Both the position numbers and the translations under genes were made by a program. Below the pieces are notes generated by a model that saw only the letters and a list, made by a program, of their open reading frames with translations, did not search any database and was not told the origin of the DNA. Of a stretch of DNA of 64,000 bases, positions 1 to 13,089 are shown one piece after another. Position 1 is the first letter of the stretch. The number at the start of each line of letters is the position of its first letter. Source of the DNA: Cyanoderma ruficeps (Eukaryota > Chordata > Aves > Passeriformes > Timaliidae); the NCBI GenBank assembly GCA_008694505.1, contig VZDJ01000099.1, positions 471,037 to 535,036 of the forward strand, in the 5' to 3' direction.

Positions 1-2500
1 GGCAAGCTGAGGAAAAGTCAGGGAAAACAAACACTCCATCATTTCTGCTTCATTTAGCTGCTGAATGGGGACACTCTCACCTGCAGAGAAAAGAGGTCAG
101 GGCAAACAGGGATAATTTTAATCTGACTCTCAGCCTAGTCTTTAGTGGCGGTGGATTGTGTTGCGTTCTGCGCTGAAAGTAAAGGTGAGAGCGAGGTGAG
201 AGCAAGAAAATGGATAAGTACTATATGAAATGCTTGAGAGACCTTGCCACGGGCAGGCAGGGAGGGATGGTGGGCCGGTTACTACGGAAACTAGCGGGCC
301 AAATACTATTAATTTTGCAAACTACAGAACCAGTTTTCTCTCAGATAATGGCTGCACCAAGATTTCCTTGTGTCAGCCAGGAAATAACACTGAATTCCAC
401 CGCTGACAGCTTTAAAAATGAGCTAGTTTTCACTCTGATAATGATGCTTGGTATGATTCCATGAAAGCCATGTGTTCCGTGTCTCCCAACTCTTTCCCAG
501 GTCATGGCAATGGCTTTCAGGGCTGATGGGCAAATAATGCTCGTCTGCTGCAGTGCTGACTAATGTGACAGCCCTGCATTGTCACCAGCTGTTGGGGCGT
601 GTGACATCAGTGCCCCAGCTCCTGAAATGCTCAGGGTGTCTTAAAAATGGCTGTTTGCAGGTTTTGCCTTCTTCTGTCAGCAGACAAATGCAATAAATTC
701 TGTGGAAAGGAAAACCTGAGTTCCAGAAAGGTGTTTGGAGGCACAACATGTCTGACCCACTTGGATCTGCTTGGGCTGCAGAGGCTGTTTCTTTCAAAGA
801 ACAGTTAGTAACAGGGTTTGTGTGTTGGAATTATCTTTGGTGGGAGTTTTTTCTCTGGCCAGAGGCGATGATCTTGTTAGGGAGCTGAAGGGGCCGTGGG
901 CTGCCCAGCAGGGCTTGCCCAGTACATCCCACTGGCCTGGCCGAGCATCCTGGGGTAGCAGGAGCAGCAGGAGGGAGGCAGGGAGCAGAGGAGAGGTGGA
1001 GATTAAAGCAGAGACAGTGACAAGCCGATAATGAGGAACCCTTTCAATAGTTGTAATCCTTGGCGTGCAAGGACAAACAGCACTGCTTTTGTTTTCAAAC
1101 TCAGATTAACTTTTGGTTTAGGGGTAAAATCTGGAGTAACTTGGTGCAGCTGTGTCTCCCAGAGGGAAAGGCACGGGCAGGTAACAGGTGACTGTCACCC
1201 ATCTATTCTTCTGACGCACATTGGGGTGGCTTGTTCTCGGCTGCAGTGTCCCCAGCCAGGCTGTCCACCCCCAACACAGCTGGAGGCATTGTTGACAAAC
1301 TTGTTAGGGTACTTGGGAGAAAACAGCCTTCACCAAGAGGTCAAATTTGTATGGACACACAGCCCTTCAGGAAGGTCTGTGAGAAGAGACTTCCATGGAA
1401 TGAGGACATTTTTGTGATAGAGATGTTATGGGGTGTGGTGGTAAAGGGGTAAACTGCGTAAAAGAAAAATATGATAAATTAAAATACCACTTATTTTTGG
1501 CCAGACAGCTTTCTGATCTAGTTGCAGAGGATTGCAATCCAGCAGTGCTACAAATACTTTAATTAGCTTTCCTTGCCTGCTGACAGGCTGGAATGAATGT
1601 CTGTTTACCTGTGCTCAGGAATTTGGAGTGTGGACAAGGAGAGGAGAAGATGCTCCCCTGATGGTGACAGGGGGAAGATTTTAAGATCCTGAAAGCAAAT
1701 TAGGAGGAGGAGGGTCAATTAGCTAAAAAGTCTCTCTGAAGGAAGCCAAGTGTGTCTGGTAATGCTGCCCCACAGCTCCCGCCTGGTGCCATGCAAAGGA
1801 CAGCTATTACATGGGCAGCCTGAGCTGAGCTGCATTGGACAATGAATTCACAGATTGTCTGTGGACGAGGGGTTCCTGACACCCTCACCGAGGAGGGCAG
1901 CAGCACCACAGCGCGTCCCCCTGCCCGGGCATTCCTGCTGGTGGCCAAGGAGATGAGCCGAGGTGCCCCACAGGCTGGTGTCAAGGGAGGGGAGAAGAAT
2001 GTGGGCAGGCGAGGTGGGCTGGGCAGGGTCAGGGCATGGGCAGTGACCCCAGGCTGGCTGACAGGGAGCCTCCCCTTGGCAGGGCTCCATGCTGGGGCCT
2101 CATCCAGGCAGGACAACTGACAGCCTTCCCCTGTCACTCTCTAGCCACTGAGAACTCTCCCTGTGGTGGGAGAGAGGAGAGTTCTCCATGGAGTAGAGTG
2201 TTCCTTCCTCTCTGCCATCCTGAGGAAAGGGGGTTGTGGGCTTCAGGGAGTGGGGTGGGGAAAGAGAAGCAGTGGGGCTCTCTGGTCCCATGCTGGACAT
2301 GGCTGGATGTTGGAGATGCCTGTGCCGGCCGTGGGTGCAGAGCAAGTATTGCTTGGCCTCTGTAAAATATTTCCATTTATTTTACTGGCCTCTTCAAAGA
2401 TAAGGCTGAAACACAGAGTCCTGGAGTTGGGAAGGGAGAATAAAGAAGATCAGGCACAACCCCCATGCACATGTGATAATTTCTTGTCTTGGCTTATCTT
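1..2500. other. Gene-free sequence
   Basis: Unique sequence of mixed composition, GC-richer at about 1.7-2.3 kb. Open frames are short and overlapping on both strands, with no protein-like composition or paired splice sites. I see no gene. Confidence 0.6.
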
Positions 2501-2800
2501 GTCAGAATTATAAGATACTGAGTAGGAAATAAATCATGATGTCAGGACCAAATGCCATTTTCTTGCTTGGTATGATTTGCAGCATCGCAGTCGAACCGAT
2601 AGATTTCATTCCCTGGCATAGGGTTCTCCCCTTTAATTGAATTATACTCCAGTGAGCGAATGGGATTCATTCTCTGAGATACAAGGAAATTACCATTTCA
2701 TGAAACAATGCTTTACTCCTCGCTCACCTGCACAAACATCCTTCAGGAAAACTATTACGCAGATACCCTTGATTAGAGACTATTGTTGCTTTTGATCTCC
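2500..2800. promoter_or_regulatory. Weak candidate conserved non-coding block
   Basis: An AT-rich, repeat-free stretch with ATTA and AATTAC cores. Support is composition only. Confidence 0.2.
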
Positions 2801-5300
2801 ATTTGATGTAGCAGGGCCCGGGGATTGCACCACAAGTGCAGCAAGCATCTGAACCATCCTAGAAGGGTTTGCTGTCTGTTCCTCAAAAACCTCAGAAGGG
2901 TCTTTTGGTTCCAGTCAATTAAAATTCTCTCTGCTGCAGGTGGACAGTAGACAGGCAGGTACAGTGATTCACTGGGTGTGTCACAGCATCTTCAGTTTCT
3001 CCTCAGGGGTGGGGCATTGCAGAATAATTAATGCTAATGACCCCCAGGAACCCCATTTCCTACTAAATTATTAACTTGGGTAATCAGAAGTAATAGATTT
3101 ATGTGCTCCCATCTGTGTTGCTGCCCCAGATGAGGTAGTGAGGGCTGCAGTTCTAGATCTGGAGTATTGGCTCCTGTCACTGCAGCCACAGGCCTTTGAA
3201 GTGCATTCCTTGGATTTGGAATGTTCAGTGGTCTTTGGAATTAAAACTTTCACTTAATTCCTGGTCCTCACAACTGCGAGGAAACAGAGAGCTTTGAGTT
3301 CAAACTCCAGCAGGCAAGGGAGAGAAGCCAGCCCACATAATCTTGAATTTCCAGGTGAAGCCTGGGAGGGGCTTTGGGAGGGGAAAGGCTGATCCCTGAG
3401 CCTCATGTTCTTGGGGCCCACTACACTGGGATGCTTCTGCAGCAGTGTCGTGTCGTCAGCTGGTTTGTGCAGGAAATACATAATGCTCTTAAAACCTCAG
3501 ATTAATTACCTTGAATAAACTGGCCTTGACAAGCTCTGAAGGTTTTAAAGCCATTTTCTCTCAGTTCTGAGCATGTGCCCAGCACTGCAGGTCCCCCCTT
3601 CTGGATGGGCTTGCTCAAGTGGGCTTCTAGTGGCATTTGAAACATGAGCTAGTGACAAAATGATGAGGTGGAAGGATGGCAACTAATCAGAGCACAGAGA
3701 TGCTGTTCCTAATTAATTTACCAGCAGCAGCCACTGATCTATGCCATTATTAGCAAACTTATTAGTGCTGTTTGCAGGAGTTGAAATAAACACACAGAGC
3801 TTCCTTGGGGAAACTGTGCCACTACCTCACACCCTCACAGGGAAGAATTTCTTCGTAATGCTGAAGCTTTTGAACCCATAAGCTCCTTCCTGGAAGAAGA
3901 TTTTGAATACAAACCAAAGTGCACCAACCTTTCAGCTACTCAGAAGTCCAGGGAAAAGCAAAATATTCTTCCATCTGAGATCAGTGGAGGGCACTGCTGA
4001 TAGTAGTGGTCCAGCAGCTGTCTCCCCTTGGCTGTTAGCAGGTTTGGGGAGCCGAGGGGCTGTGTTAGACCTGGGATGGAGCAGGGGGAGGTCCTGGGGG
4101 CTTTGCTGTGTCTGGCCAGCCCCCCAGCCCACAGCCTGGCTCTGGGATTCCGGGCACTGCCATGTCCCTGTCCTGCAGGAGCCATGTGCTGGGCTTTGAG
4201 AGCCGTGACTGCCAGCATGTGCCAATGGCTCTGTTTGATTCCTGACAACAAACCCGCTTTTGGCTTCCAGGCCAGGAACAGCCTTTGGAGAGAGATTGGG
4301 CTTTGGCCGGGGCTGAGACATGAATGGCTCCAGCCAGCCTTGCAAGGGGGGAGAAAATTACATGTTGAGGCTGGATAAGGTTAGAGGAGTGGGCTCTTTG
4401 CAGCCAGTGTGTTCTCAGAATTGAGCAAACTTTCATTTATGCCCCTTGCCTTGGCCAAGGCTTAAGGGCTCATTGCTGCTCTCTTGTCCAGTGCCCTGTG
4501 GAGCTGACAGGGAGAGCAGCTCTTTGTAGGCCTGCTGTGCAGTGGGCAGCTGATTTTCAAATTTTTGTCTAAGGGATGAAAAGAAAATAAATTTAGGCTG
4601 GATGCAGATGTCCTGTAATTAATCTTTCACACTAATATGAGATGAGTGAGAGCTCAGCTGAAGGTGGGATGGTTTTTAATCCCTGTTCATGTTATGCCTG
4701 GCTCCGAGGCCTTGGGGTGCTCAGGTCCTGGATGTGGGTGGGCAGAGGCAACATTCCTAGAGCAGGCTCTGTTCAGGCTCTGTTCAGTCTCCGAAGGAAT
4801 GTGAATTGCTTCGCTGCCAATGTTTTTTCTCGTCATCCAGTAACTTTGTAATTAATGTGTTAGCTTGTTGCCAATTAACAAGCAAAACCGTCTTGGCTGC
4901 CAAAGGCTTTTCTACTCCTAGTGTTTTCCCTTTTCTCTCCTGCCTTTCATCTCTGCAGTGGAGGGGATACCTCCATTCCAGCCATCTGCCCCTTCGCTCC
5001 AGGAACTGTTGTTGTGGCTCCTGGCCTCCTCCTGCCTCAGAGACAGCCATCTCTGGGCCTGCCGTACTGCTCCTGGAGTTTTCTTCCTCCCCACATCTCT
5101 GATTCTGCTTTTCTTCCCTCTTGGCTTCTTGCCCAGCCCCTTGGGATCATCTCCCTCCATTTCAGACATCCAAATCCTGTTGCTCTTTCCCAGACTCTCC
5201 CCTCCAGCTCTGCTCTCCTGCTCTGTTGCAGCACCAATGTTCAGCACTCAACCGCATCTCATCCAGTCACCTCTTTATTCTCTCCATATGTGGGGTGTGT
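2800..5300. other. Gene-free sequence
   Basis: Ordinary DNA, including a pyrimidine-rich stretch at about 4.92-5.25 kb on the plus strand. An AT-rich piece at 3.48-3.8 kb contains TTAATTACC-like motifs. No gene is supported. Confidence 0.5.
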
Positions 5301-5309
5301 GTCTCTGGC

Positions 5310-5660
5310 AGGATATTTATATAAATTCTTATTCGCCGCCTCCATAAAATACCCGTTCAGAGTAGGGCTGGCTGGGGTGACCCAGATGCACAAGAGGAAA
5401 TGTTTCATATCTCGAGGAGCGCCGTCTGTGCCCCCCGGCAGCCCCTCCTGCCCGCCTATCAGATGTAGGGCTTAATGGGCTTAAGAATTAGAGCAGCTGC
5501 TTGGTACAGAATTTATTGACTGGCTGTGCATAACAAGGGGAATTAAAATCCTAGTTGGCTGAGCCGTTCCCCGTCACTTGGAGGATTTTTACTTTTCTCG
5601 GGGCTCGTGGGCTCTTCCCTCCCTCCTGCTTTGATCAGGTCGATAACCTGCCCAGGGAAT
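5310..5660. promoter_or_regulatory. Candidate conserved non-coding element
   Basis: The block has high sequence complexity with retained CpGs, a TATTTATATAAATTC segment, TTAAGAATTAGAGCAGCTG (E-box CAGCTG) and AATTAAAATCCTAGTTGG. It has no repeat and no coding potential. It looks constrained by composition, and only a cross-species comparison would show conservation. Confidence 0.4.
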
Positions 5661-5664
5661 AGCA

Positions 5665-5760
5665 GAACCTTTTAGGTTTGAAAGTGCCTTGAAGATCATA
5701 TAGTCCATGTCCTTGGGGTGGTGCCACCCTCTTCCCCAGTGGTCTCCAGGATGAGGCAAT
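5665..5760 (-). mobile_element. Possible CR1 LINE 3' remnant
   Basis: The plus strand reads AGGTTTGAAAGTGCCTTGAAG then ATCATATAGTCCA. This resembles the reverse complement of the CR1 3' end (AGGTTGGAAAAGACC..AAGATCATCGAGTCCA type). It is short and diverged. Confidence 0.45.
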
Positions 5761-8270
5761 GATGACAATGGTGTCTGGTGTCCAGGCCCTGCTGGAGTTG
5801 GCCACCTGCTGCAGCTTTTGGAGGAGGGATATTTAGTGGATTACTTGGTGTCGCCCAGCGCCATGCCAGCGAGGCTCTGTTGCACAAAAAGGATGTTAAG
5901 TGTGCCCTGTGTAGATGTGGCCAGCAGGCCTTCCTGCTGCCTCTCCTGGGAGCTGGGGCCAGGCCTCTGCTCTGGGCTCTACTGCAGCTCCCAGAGACCA
6001 GGAGAGGCTTTTCCTCCTGCATCCCTTGCTCTCAGAGAGACTGAATGGGCACAGAAATGGCCTCACTTAAGGCTATGTCTCATTACTACATTAAGTCAAC
6101 AACCACTTGAGTATCCAAGGATTTTGATCAAAGCTAGATATTGAAAGGGGGACAAAGAGTGGCAAACTTATTTGACTTCCACTTATTTCCAGAGCCTGTT
6201 GAGCACTCGGCTGTACTCCTCACCGGCCTGAAGTGTGTTCCTGGGAGAGCAGCCACCTGCTGTCTGTGGTCAGGAGAGAGGCTCCAGGCTGAGGGAAGGG
6301 AGGGAGGGCGGCTGCCTCCCTGCCTGTGCCTTGCCTCTGGCACCCAGTGAAGGAGAGGGGAGGTGGCCCCCTGTCCTTTCCCTAGGGACAAGGGGCCCTG
6401 TGGTGTGGCTGTCCGGCAGCCAGAAGCTCACAGGGATGCACTGGTGGGACACGCACCAAGAGGTGCTGGGAGCTCGAGTGTGGTTAGTCCAGAAAAGGCA
6501 AATCCAGACTCCTGCCTGCTGCTTGGGGTTCAGTTGAGTCACTTCAATTCCATTTTCTTGGAGTGAGGAAAGGCAACAGCTGTCTGGCTTCTCCTGCCAA
6601 CCTGCAGCATCCTCTGAGGGTGTGAAGAGTAAGGAGGCAGGACGAGTTCCCAGCGTGAGCCTCAAAGAGGGCCCAGTGCAGGCTCCATGGGGGTCTGCTA
6701 CAGGTGGGGTTTGCCACCAAAGAGCCCTGAAATTTTGGGCATCCATCGTGCTGTGCCACGTTCCCCATCTTTAACATGGACACTCCTCTGCCTCCACCAG
6801 CCTTCTCCAGGCTGTGGTCCTATGAGATGTCAGTGCAGCACTGAGCTGCAGCAGCACAAAGTCTTCGGGATTTTTTACATGGAAATTAATCAGGATTTCG
6901 GATTCTGCTGGAAGCAGGACTGAAGGGGTTTTACTGCAGAGTGTGTCATGGTCAGCCCTGTCTCCTTAGTGCTCTGTACCTAACGACACTGTAATAAAAA
7001 TAAAAGTAATCTACAGTAAATGTATCCCATGTCCTTATTTAATGATAAAACCCCCTCAATACAGTGAAAATAAACTGTTAGTGAGTCTCAGTAGTGTCTA
7101 CAAAAAGGGTACTATCTCTTGGATTAATATGAAGTCCCCTCCAACAATTCTCAGTGTTATTTGCTGAGGGCTGAAAAAGAGCAAGAGGAGCAGCAGCTTT
7201 CATATGTTTTGTTGTTTTGGTTTTTTTTTTCCTTGCAGGCACGTCTGGGCATCGTCACTCCAGGCTGAACCAGACCCGTCTGAACATTCACCCTTCTGTC
7301 ATAGAAGAAGCAAAGGATGCAGCAAGGCTCAGAGGTACTCCTGCTTTGCATTAAACCCCCCCATTTTTGTTACCATCCTGAAAACCCTTTGGAAATATGA
7401 AAACAGAAACCTATTCTGGCTGTGGCTGAAAGACCATTGAAACCCAGAGAGCCCCAAGTTTAACAGGGGAAGTCATGGTGAAGGCAGACTGCAGCATGGG
7501 AATTTGCATTCAAGAGGGAGGAAAATGAGGGATTTGGGCAGAGAATAACTGATAGGTGTTGTGAATTCATTAAAAATGGGCTATAAAAGATACACTACAA
7601 GGTTCTGGTGACAGACCAACAAAGCTTTTTTCTTCCCCTTCATTGTTTATACTGTCACAGGATCCTCACAATAGCGGATAGTTTAGCCTTGTACTCCACG
7701 GTTCGTTATCTATTCTTCTATTTATTAATGCATTCTTGGGTCTTAGTGATGTGATAAACCATCCACGCTTTTCTTTTATGGTTTAATAGGATACTTTTGG
7801 AACCCCCTCCATGTTTACATAACCTCACAATTCACAGTTATCTATCATTTATTTCCTACTTTGTGCAGTCTTGATAAAGCTGCAGCAGCGAGGGGCATCA
7901 ATGCCCCAGCTGTGGGGTATTGCCCGTTTGGGCTCCTCAGAACAAAGCCTTGCCTAAAAAACAGGGTCTTTTCCAGAGGCAGGATCTTTTCCCTCCTGCA
8001 AGTTTGGAGCCCTCCATTTCACAAGGAGATGGTCTAGGCTCAAGAGGGTCGCCAGGCAAAGGGCTGGAGACCCATGAGCCTCCAGTGCCAGCCCCAGCCC
8101 CCTGGAGGGGCTAAGCTTGACTGCAGTGGGAAATGAACAAGTCAATGCTTTCTCTGGGAAACTCCAGAGCTCCTTTCGAGGAGCTTGGCTGCTGGGACAA
8201 TTTGCTGCCCAGTGGAGCTGGGGCAAAAACTTTTTTCGTTAAACAGCCTTTGGAGAATGGAGCACCACCA
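5760..8270. other. Gene-free sequence
   Basis: A GC-rich part at 5.8-6.8 kb is followed by AT-rich sequence at 6.95-7.9 kb. No exons, RNA genes or recognisable repeats are seen. Confidence 0.55.
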
Positions 8271-8850
8271 TCACTGCAAGGCCGCTCTTCATCGGAGTCA
8301 GAAAATCTAAATATGTCATCTAAATATGACACCAAACCTTTATTAAGCATACCGGGAAAGGGATGCGAGACCTCATTTATGATTTCATTCATAATCCCTT
8401 CAAAATGAGTTGGTACCAGTATGTGATAAGTGGATTATGTGTTAGGCCGAAGTAAAGCCAGACACAATTAGTGCTTTAATAAACTGGTTGTATGCATTAC
8501 TAACAACTAAGTCATAAGGGAATTGGTGTATTTACAAACCCTAATTAGTAGTTTGTTACTGTGATACCAAATTTAAACAAATCTGTAGCATCACTGACCA
8601 TCTGGGTTAGAAATCTCTGTTTTGAATTTAATTAGGAAATAGTTGTGACAGAAAATTGGTCCTTATTAGTTAGCTAATGATCAGCATTGCCCTAATTGAA
8701 ATGAAGAACTGGCTGGCGGGTTTTTGAGACGTTTAGATACAAGCAGAGACAATCAAAAAATATTCTCTCACTTAGGACTTTGTGAGCTGTGGTGATTGAT
8801 TAAATAACATCCTCCTGATATTTTAGCAGCTAAAATGCAAATGACCCAGT
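8270..8850. promoter_or_regulatory. Candidate conserved non-coding element
   Basis: An AT-rich, repeat-free block with two AAATATG(T/A)CATCTAAATATGAC-like cores at about 8309-8331. It also has CAATTAGTG, CTAATTAG, TTTAATTAGG and CCCTAATTG homeodomain-type sites. Density of such sites and absence of stable open frames suggest an enhancer cluster. Confidence 0.42.
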
Positions 8851-11640
8851 GATGAGTGTGCGTGACAAAAAAACCTGGCAATTAGAGCTGTGCATTTCTG
8901 AGTGTGCCTTTAAAAATGGTTCTGCGGGAGCTGGCCTGATGTGGATGCTCTGGGGGCACTGGCTGTGCCTTCACCTTCGCCTTCACCTTTCTCCCCTCAG
9001 ATATCCTCAGGAAGGGCATCACCCCTCCCAGAGCGAGAACCTGGCTGCTTTTCCAGTCCTAGTGCTTGCTTTCCCAGAGAGCAACTCAGCCCCGCCGCGG
9101 CACAGCCAGCCCAGTTCTAGCACCCAGTGCTTTGGTGGGAGCTGGCTGTATCCAAAACCTGCATCCAAAACCTACCCCATCCACGCTGAGCAGACTGTGG
9201 GTGTTCAGTGCCTGATCCATGTGGGGAATGACACCCGGATCATTTCTGGAAGAACGCTCAGGGCAGAAGTGAACATCCCAGCCTTACCATCAAAATACAG
9301 ACAGGGCCTTTAGGACACAGGCTGCAGTTCTTAATTCATTTGTGCTTTCTCCCTTTATGGTTCTCCCCAGGACTTGGGATGTTAGGATTCCCGGTAACAT
9401 TTCCAGATGAAAGGAAACACATGTTGGCGATATCACCCACGCCAGCGCTGGTGTTGGAGCAGTTCTGGATTCTGAGGGACTCTTTCTGTCTTGGAACAGA
9501 CAATGAAGTTTCTGTCGGGGCTTTAAATCACTTAATGTTGAAAGGAATTCCCCGACGGCTTCATCAGTCACTGTGTAAGATTGTTAGAGATCTCCACCAG
9601 CTAATAAACTTGATTTGGGGTTTGTTTTGCTGGCATTTGCACAAACCCTCTGAGAACTATAGTTACTGTATTCCCATACAGTATCTGAATTCCGAATTGA
9701 AATGCCTGTTTCCCTCTCCTCTGGGAGGCAAAATAAACCTTTGCCATAGAATATGAATGTCGGTTGTTTTTCTCAGTAAGCTGGTGCATTATTATTTGAG
9801 GAGATATAGTGTTTGACAAAAACATTTATTTTGTTTCAAATATTTTATTGAGTAATAAAACTTGTATGTGTCGCTGCCACATGGGGGGATTTGTGCCTGT
9901 TAGGCTGTGAGGGAGGTGGGTGAAGGAATGGCAGCCCCACCATGTGTCCCTCAGTGCTGCTGTCCTGTCCCGCTGTATCAGGCTGAGCTGGGGGTGCAGG
10001 GGGCTGAGCTGAGCCCCAGGCCCTCCCTGCCCCACCCACCAGGGTGCTGCGGGCTCGGGCAGCCACATGGAAAAATAAAGGCTATGTTGTTTTCTGGGAC
10101 GAGGATTTTTTTTTTTCCTACCCGGCACTCACAAGTTTATTATGAATGATCCCTTTTCACAGATGTTCCCGTTCTGAATGGGGAAACAGCAGTGTTCCAG
10201 TCTGGAAAGATTCCCCATGAGCAGAGCCAAATGCAGCTGAAGGAGGCTGTCAGCCAGGCTGCGACCGCCTGGCTGGCCCGGAGCCCCTGGCCATAGGCTC
10301 AGGCCGGAGGCTCGGGCTCGTCAGCAGGGCCAGGCAGGCAGAGCACAGCTTTGCTGGGTGCAAACTCGCTCTTCTCCCTGCCCTGCCTCTGAGCTGGGGT
10401 TCAACAAGGCTTGCTTCAAACACCACTGTGGTTTGCTCTTTCCTTGGGCTCCCTTTCCCACCCTAGCATCTCTCGTCTGTGAGACTGGGCCCAGGGGAGT
10501 TCTCTTCCAGCCCAAGGCTGCCCAGGCTTGGGGACACAATGCCCTCTGAGATGTCTGGAGCAGCTGGAGTGGGAAGGAGTTTGCCCAAGCAGAAGCCAGT
10601 AAACGCCAGGTTTTGATTTTTGGCATTGCTCTGCTGCTTCATGTCTCTGTTTTACATGAAGATGTTTGCTTGCAGGGCTCACGGCAAGCAGAAAGGTTTG
10701 AGTTCTCCTGTTTTAACACAGTCAGAAGCGTCCTTTTCATGGGTGGCAGTGCACAGGAAGCCCCATGAGTGTCCGTGCAGATGTGCTGCTGGAGCAGCAC
10801 CTCCTGGGGCTGCCAGGGCCACCTCATCCTTCACCCGCCAGTGGCTCGGGAGTGACATTGATGGTCTGCAGCAGGAGCCCTCCCGCCCACCCCCCGCCAG
10901 CAGTATGACAGCTGCCACCGAGCTTTCCGAGGGGGGATAGGGTTTAATGCCCTGGAAAATCCAGGCCCCCGTGGAGCATGCAGAGGATTGGAAAATGGGG
11001 TGTGCTGGCAGGCGCGTGTCACCCACGAGGTGCACAGGAAGCCTCTGCTGTGGAAAGCAGCATGTGGTGCTGCCATCTCCCCCAGCTCTGGGGCTCACCC
11101 CCTGGATGAGGCAGCGTGTCCTTGTCCTGCAGTGTGCCTCCTGCCATTTGCACGCCTTGGGTAATGCAGGTTATTGTTCTGCAGTGCTGAGGCCCAGCCA
11201 CAGATGTTGCTCAAACAGTTTTGGTATTTGTGGTGCACATTTAGCATCACTTTCAGCTCATCCCTGAAGCAGTGATTGCTCTAGCCTGGTTCCAGCTGGC
11301 CAGACAGGAACGAGGTGTGCAGGGACTGCCACCTGGCCACCAGTCATCCTTTTGGGGAGGTTTAAAAGCGTTTCCTTAGGTGGAACCTAAGCCTCGACCC
11401 ACATGCTTCACTTCCATATCCATCTGCCTACCAAGGATGGCCTCAGGCACATTCTGTCACTGTGGGGGTCTTGGCCACTGCCAAGGTCATCACCAGCAGG
11501 TGCAGGGACTCATGACTCGCCTGGGAGATGGATGGAGGCATCGCTTTCCCACAGCTGGTCGGTCATTAGTCCTCGCTGTGGACAGGCTTAGCAATTCCAG
11601 CCCGGTAAATCATGTGCCATTCCTCAAAAAAGTGGATAAA
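8850..11640. other. Gene-free sequence
   Basis: Ordinary unique sequence, AT-richer at 9.3-9.85 kb and GC-richer at 10.2-11.2 kb. I find no coherent exon set on either strand. Confidence 0.55.
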
Positions 11641-11950
11641 TAAATGGGGCTAGAGCATGTCTTTTTTGCCCTGAGCTTTGGCTTATTGATTTGGACATAT
11701 TTCCAGGCCGGGAGTAATCAATTCTTGGGCAGAATAAAATTATTCCGGGCAAACTCTTCGAGCGACTCGTCATTAATTTGCCTTTTGCCAGCGCTCGGCA
11801 TCCTTGGGGGCAGTGCCCTGGGGATCTCCCGGGGCTGCCAGGAGGGAGGGCGGCGGCTGCCGGGGCTAATGAATGCGCTCTGTTTGCTCATCTTTACAGA
11901 GTCCCTTATTACTGCTAATTGGGAGGGACAGTTCAAACAGGCACAGAGGA
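11640..11950. promoter_or_regulatory. Candidate conserved non-coding element
   Basis: The block contains AGTAATCAATTC, AATAAAATTATTCC and GTCATTAATTTGCC and ends near TACTGCTAATTGGG. It is repeat-free with retained CpG (TTCGAGCGACTCG). It adjoins a CpG-rich patch. Confidence 0.38.
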
Positions 11951-11979
11951 GCAGTTGTCGGGGGAGCGTGACTTGCTTC

Positions 11980-12250
11980 TCAAGGAGCGGCCGGGAGCCC
12001 CGCGCCCGGCCGCATCCCGCCTTTGTCGGGGACCCCTCCGGAGCCGAGCACCGCGGGCAGCACGGGGTGGCTCGGGCCCCGCAGACAGACAGACAGACAG
12101 ATGCGTAGCTGTCCGCGACGCGGAGGAAGTCACCGGCTGATGGAAGGGATGGGCTGCTGGCTCCGCGCACGGGGTCGGAGATGTGCTCCGCTTTAATGCG
12201 CCGCGCCGCGCCCCGGGATGCTTCTCTTGCAGAGCCCCTTGGGTCTGGGG
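11980..12250. promoter_or_regulatory. CpG-rich patch
   Basis: Clustered CpGs (CGGCCGGGAGCCCCGCGCCCGG and similar) form a small island with a CAGA repeat inside. No gene start is evident on either strand. It may be part of an enhancer or an unannotated promoter. Confidence 0.4.
12082..12101 (+). repeat. CAGA tetranucleotide repeat
   Basis: Five consecutive CAGA/ACAG units inside the CpG-rich patch. Confidence 0.85.
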
Positions 12251-12954
12251 GGGACACGCTGTGTCCTGACTTGTTTTGGGGCTCTCTGGCAGGAGAGAGA
12301 TCTCGTCTTTCCCTGTTATTTATACGTTCAAGTGTTCTCGTGCAAGCTCATATTCCTTCATTTATTGCTGTTTTCCCTAATTAAAACCTTTTAGATTATT
12401 CCCCTGCACGCCGAGCGCTCCTTGCAGTCGGGTACCGATTCCATTTCTACCACAGGATTGACCCGCTGCACTCATTTTTAAGAGATTTTTTTAACGTTAC
12501 TTGGGAAAAACAGCTAAGCATAAATGTTTCGGAAATGAGCGGAGGCTAGGCTTTGTTTCTCGGCCACGTTTCGGGTTTGTAGTGCTGGACAGCAAAGGGG
12601 GGTGGGCTGAGGGAAGCGGTGGTAAGGGCAGGGAGGGCACTGTCCCTCTGTCCTTCCCGGAGTCGGGGTCAGGGGTGTCCCCTCAGGCTCAGCATGTGCC
12701 CAGACATGCTGTGGAGCAGATGGGGTCCCCTGGGCTCAAGGCTGCTGCTGAGAGCTGGGAGAGGAGAGAGCTACTGCCTTGTTTTGAGAAATTTGGTCTG
12801 GGTCAAGCCTGTGTTTCTATTTTTGCCTCTTCTTTTCTGATATAAAAATGAAGGTTTCCACAGCGAAAACTTGGTTTTTCTTTGAATTAGTTAATTCCTC
12901 TCCCTTTAAAAAAAAAAACAAAACCAAACCTCCGAGTCTCCTGTTTGTGGTGCA

Positions 12955-13087
12955 GGAGGATGGAGATTATGTGCATCTGCAGCCTGGCTTTAAATACGCT
13001 CCAAAGGCGTATTGTGCACACGTTGTCCCTGAAGAGGATAAACCTAAGGGAACAATCTTAATCTCAGAAGTTCGCACCCACCACTAA
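12955..13087 (+). CDS. Orphan exon-like open segment (possible terminal exon)
   Basis: After a T/G-rich tract and a GTGGTGCAG acceptor-like site (AG at 12953-12954), an open frame runs to a TAA at 13085-13087. It encodes about 43 residues, including EDGDYVHLQPGFKYAPKAYC, VVPEEDKPKG and TILISEVRTHH. The residue mix looks like a folded beta-rich protein end rather than random translation. I do not recognise the family, no matching upstream exon is found in the first 12.9 kb, and no polyadenylation signal is close. It could be a real last exon, a decayed exon, or chance. Confidence 0.2.
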
Positions 13088-13089
13088 AG

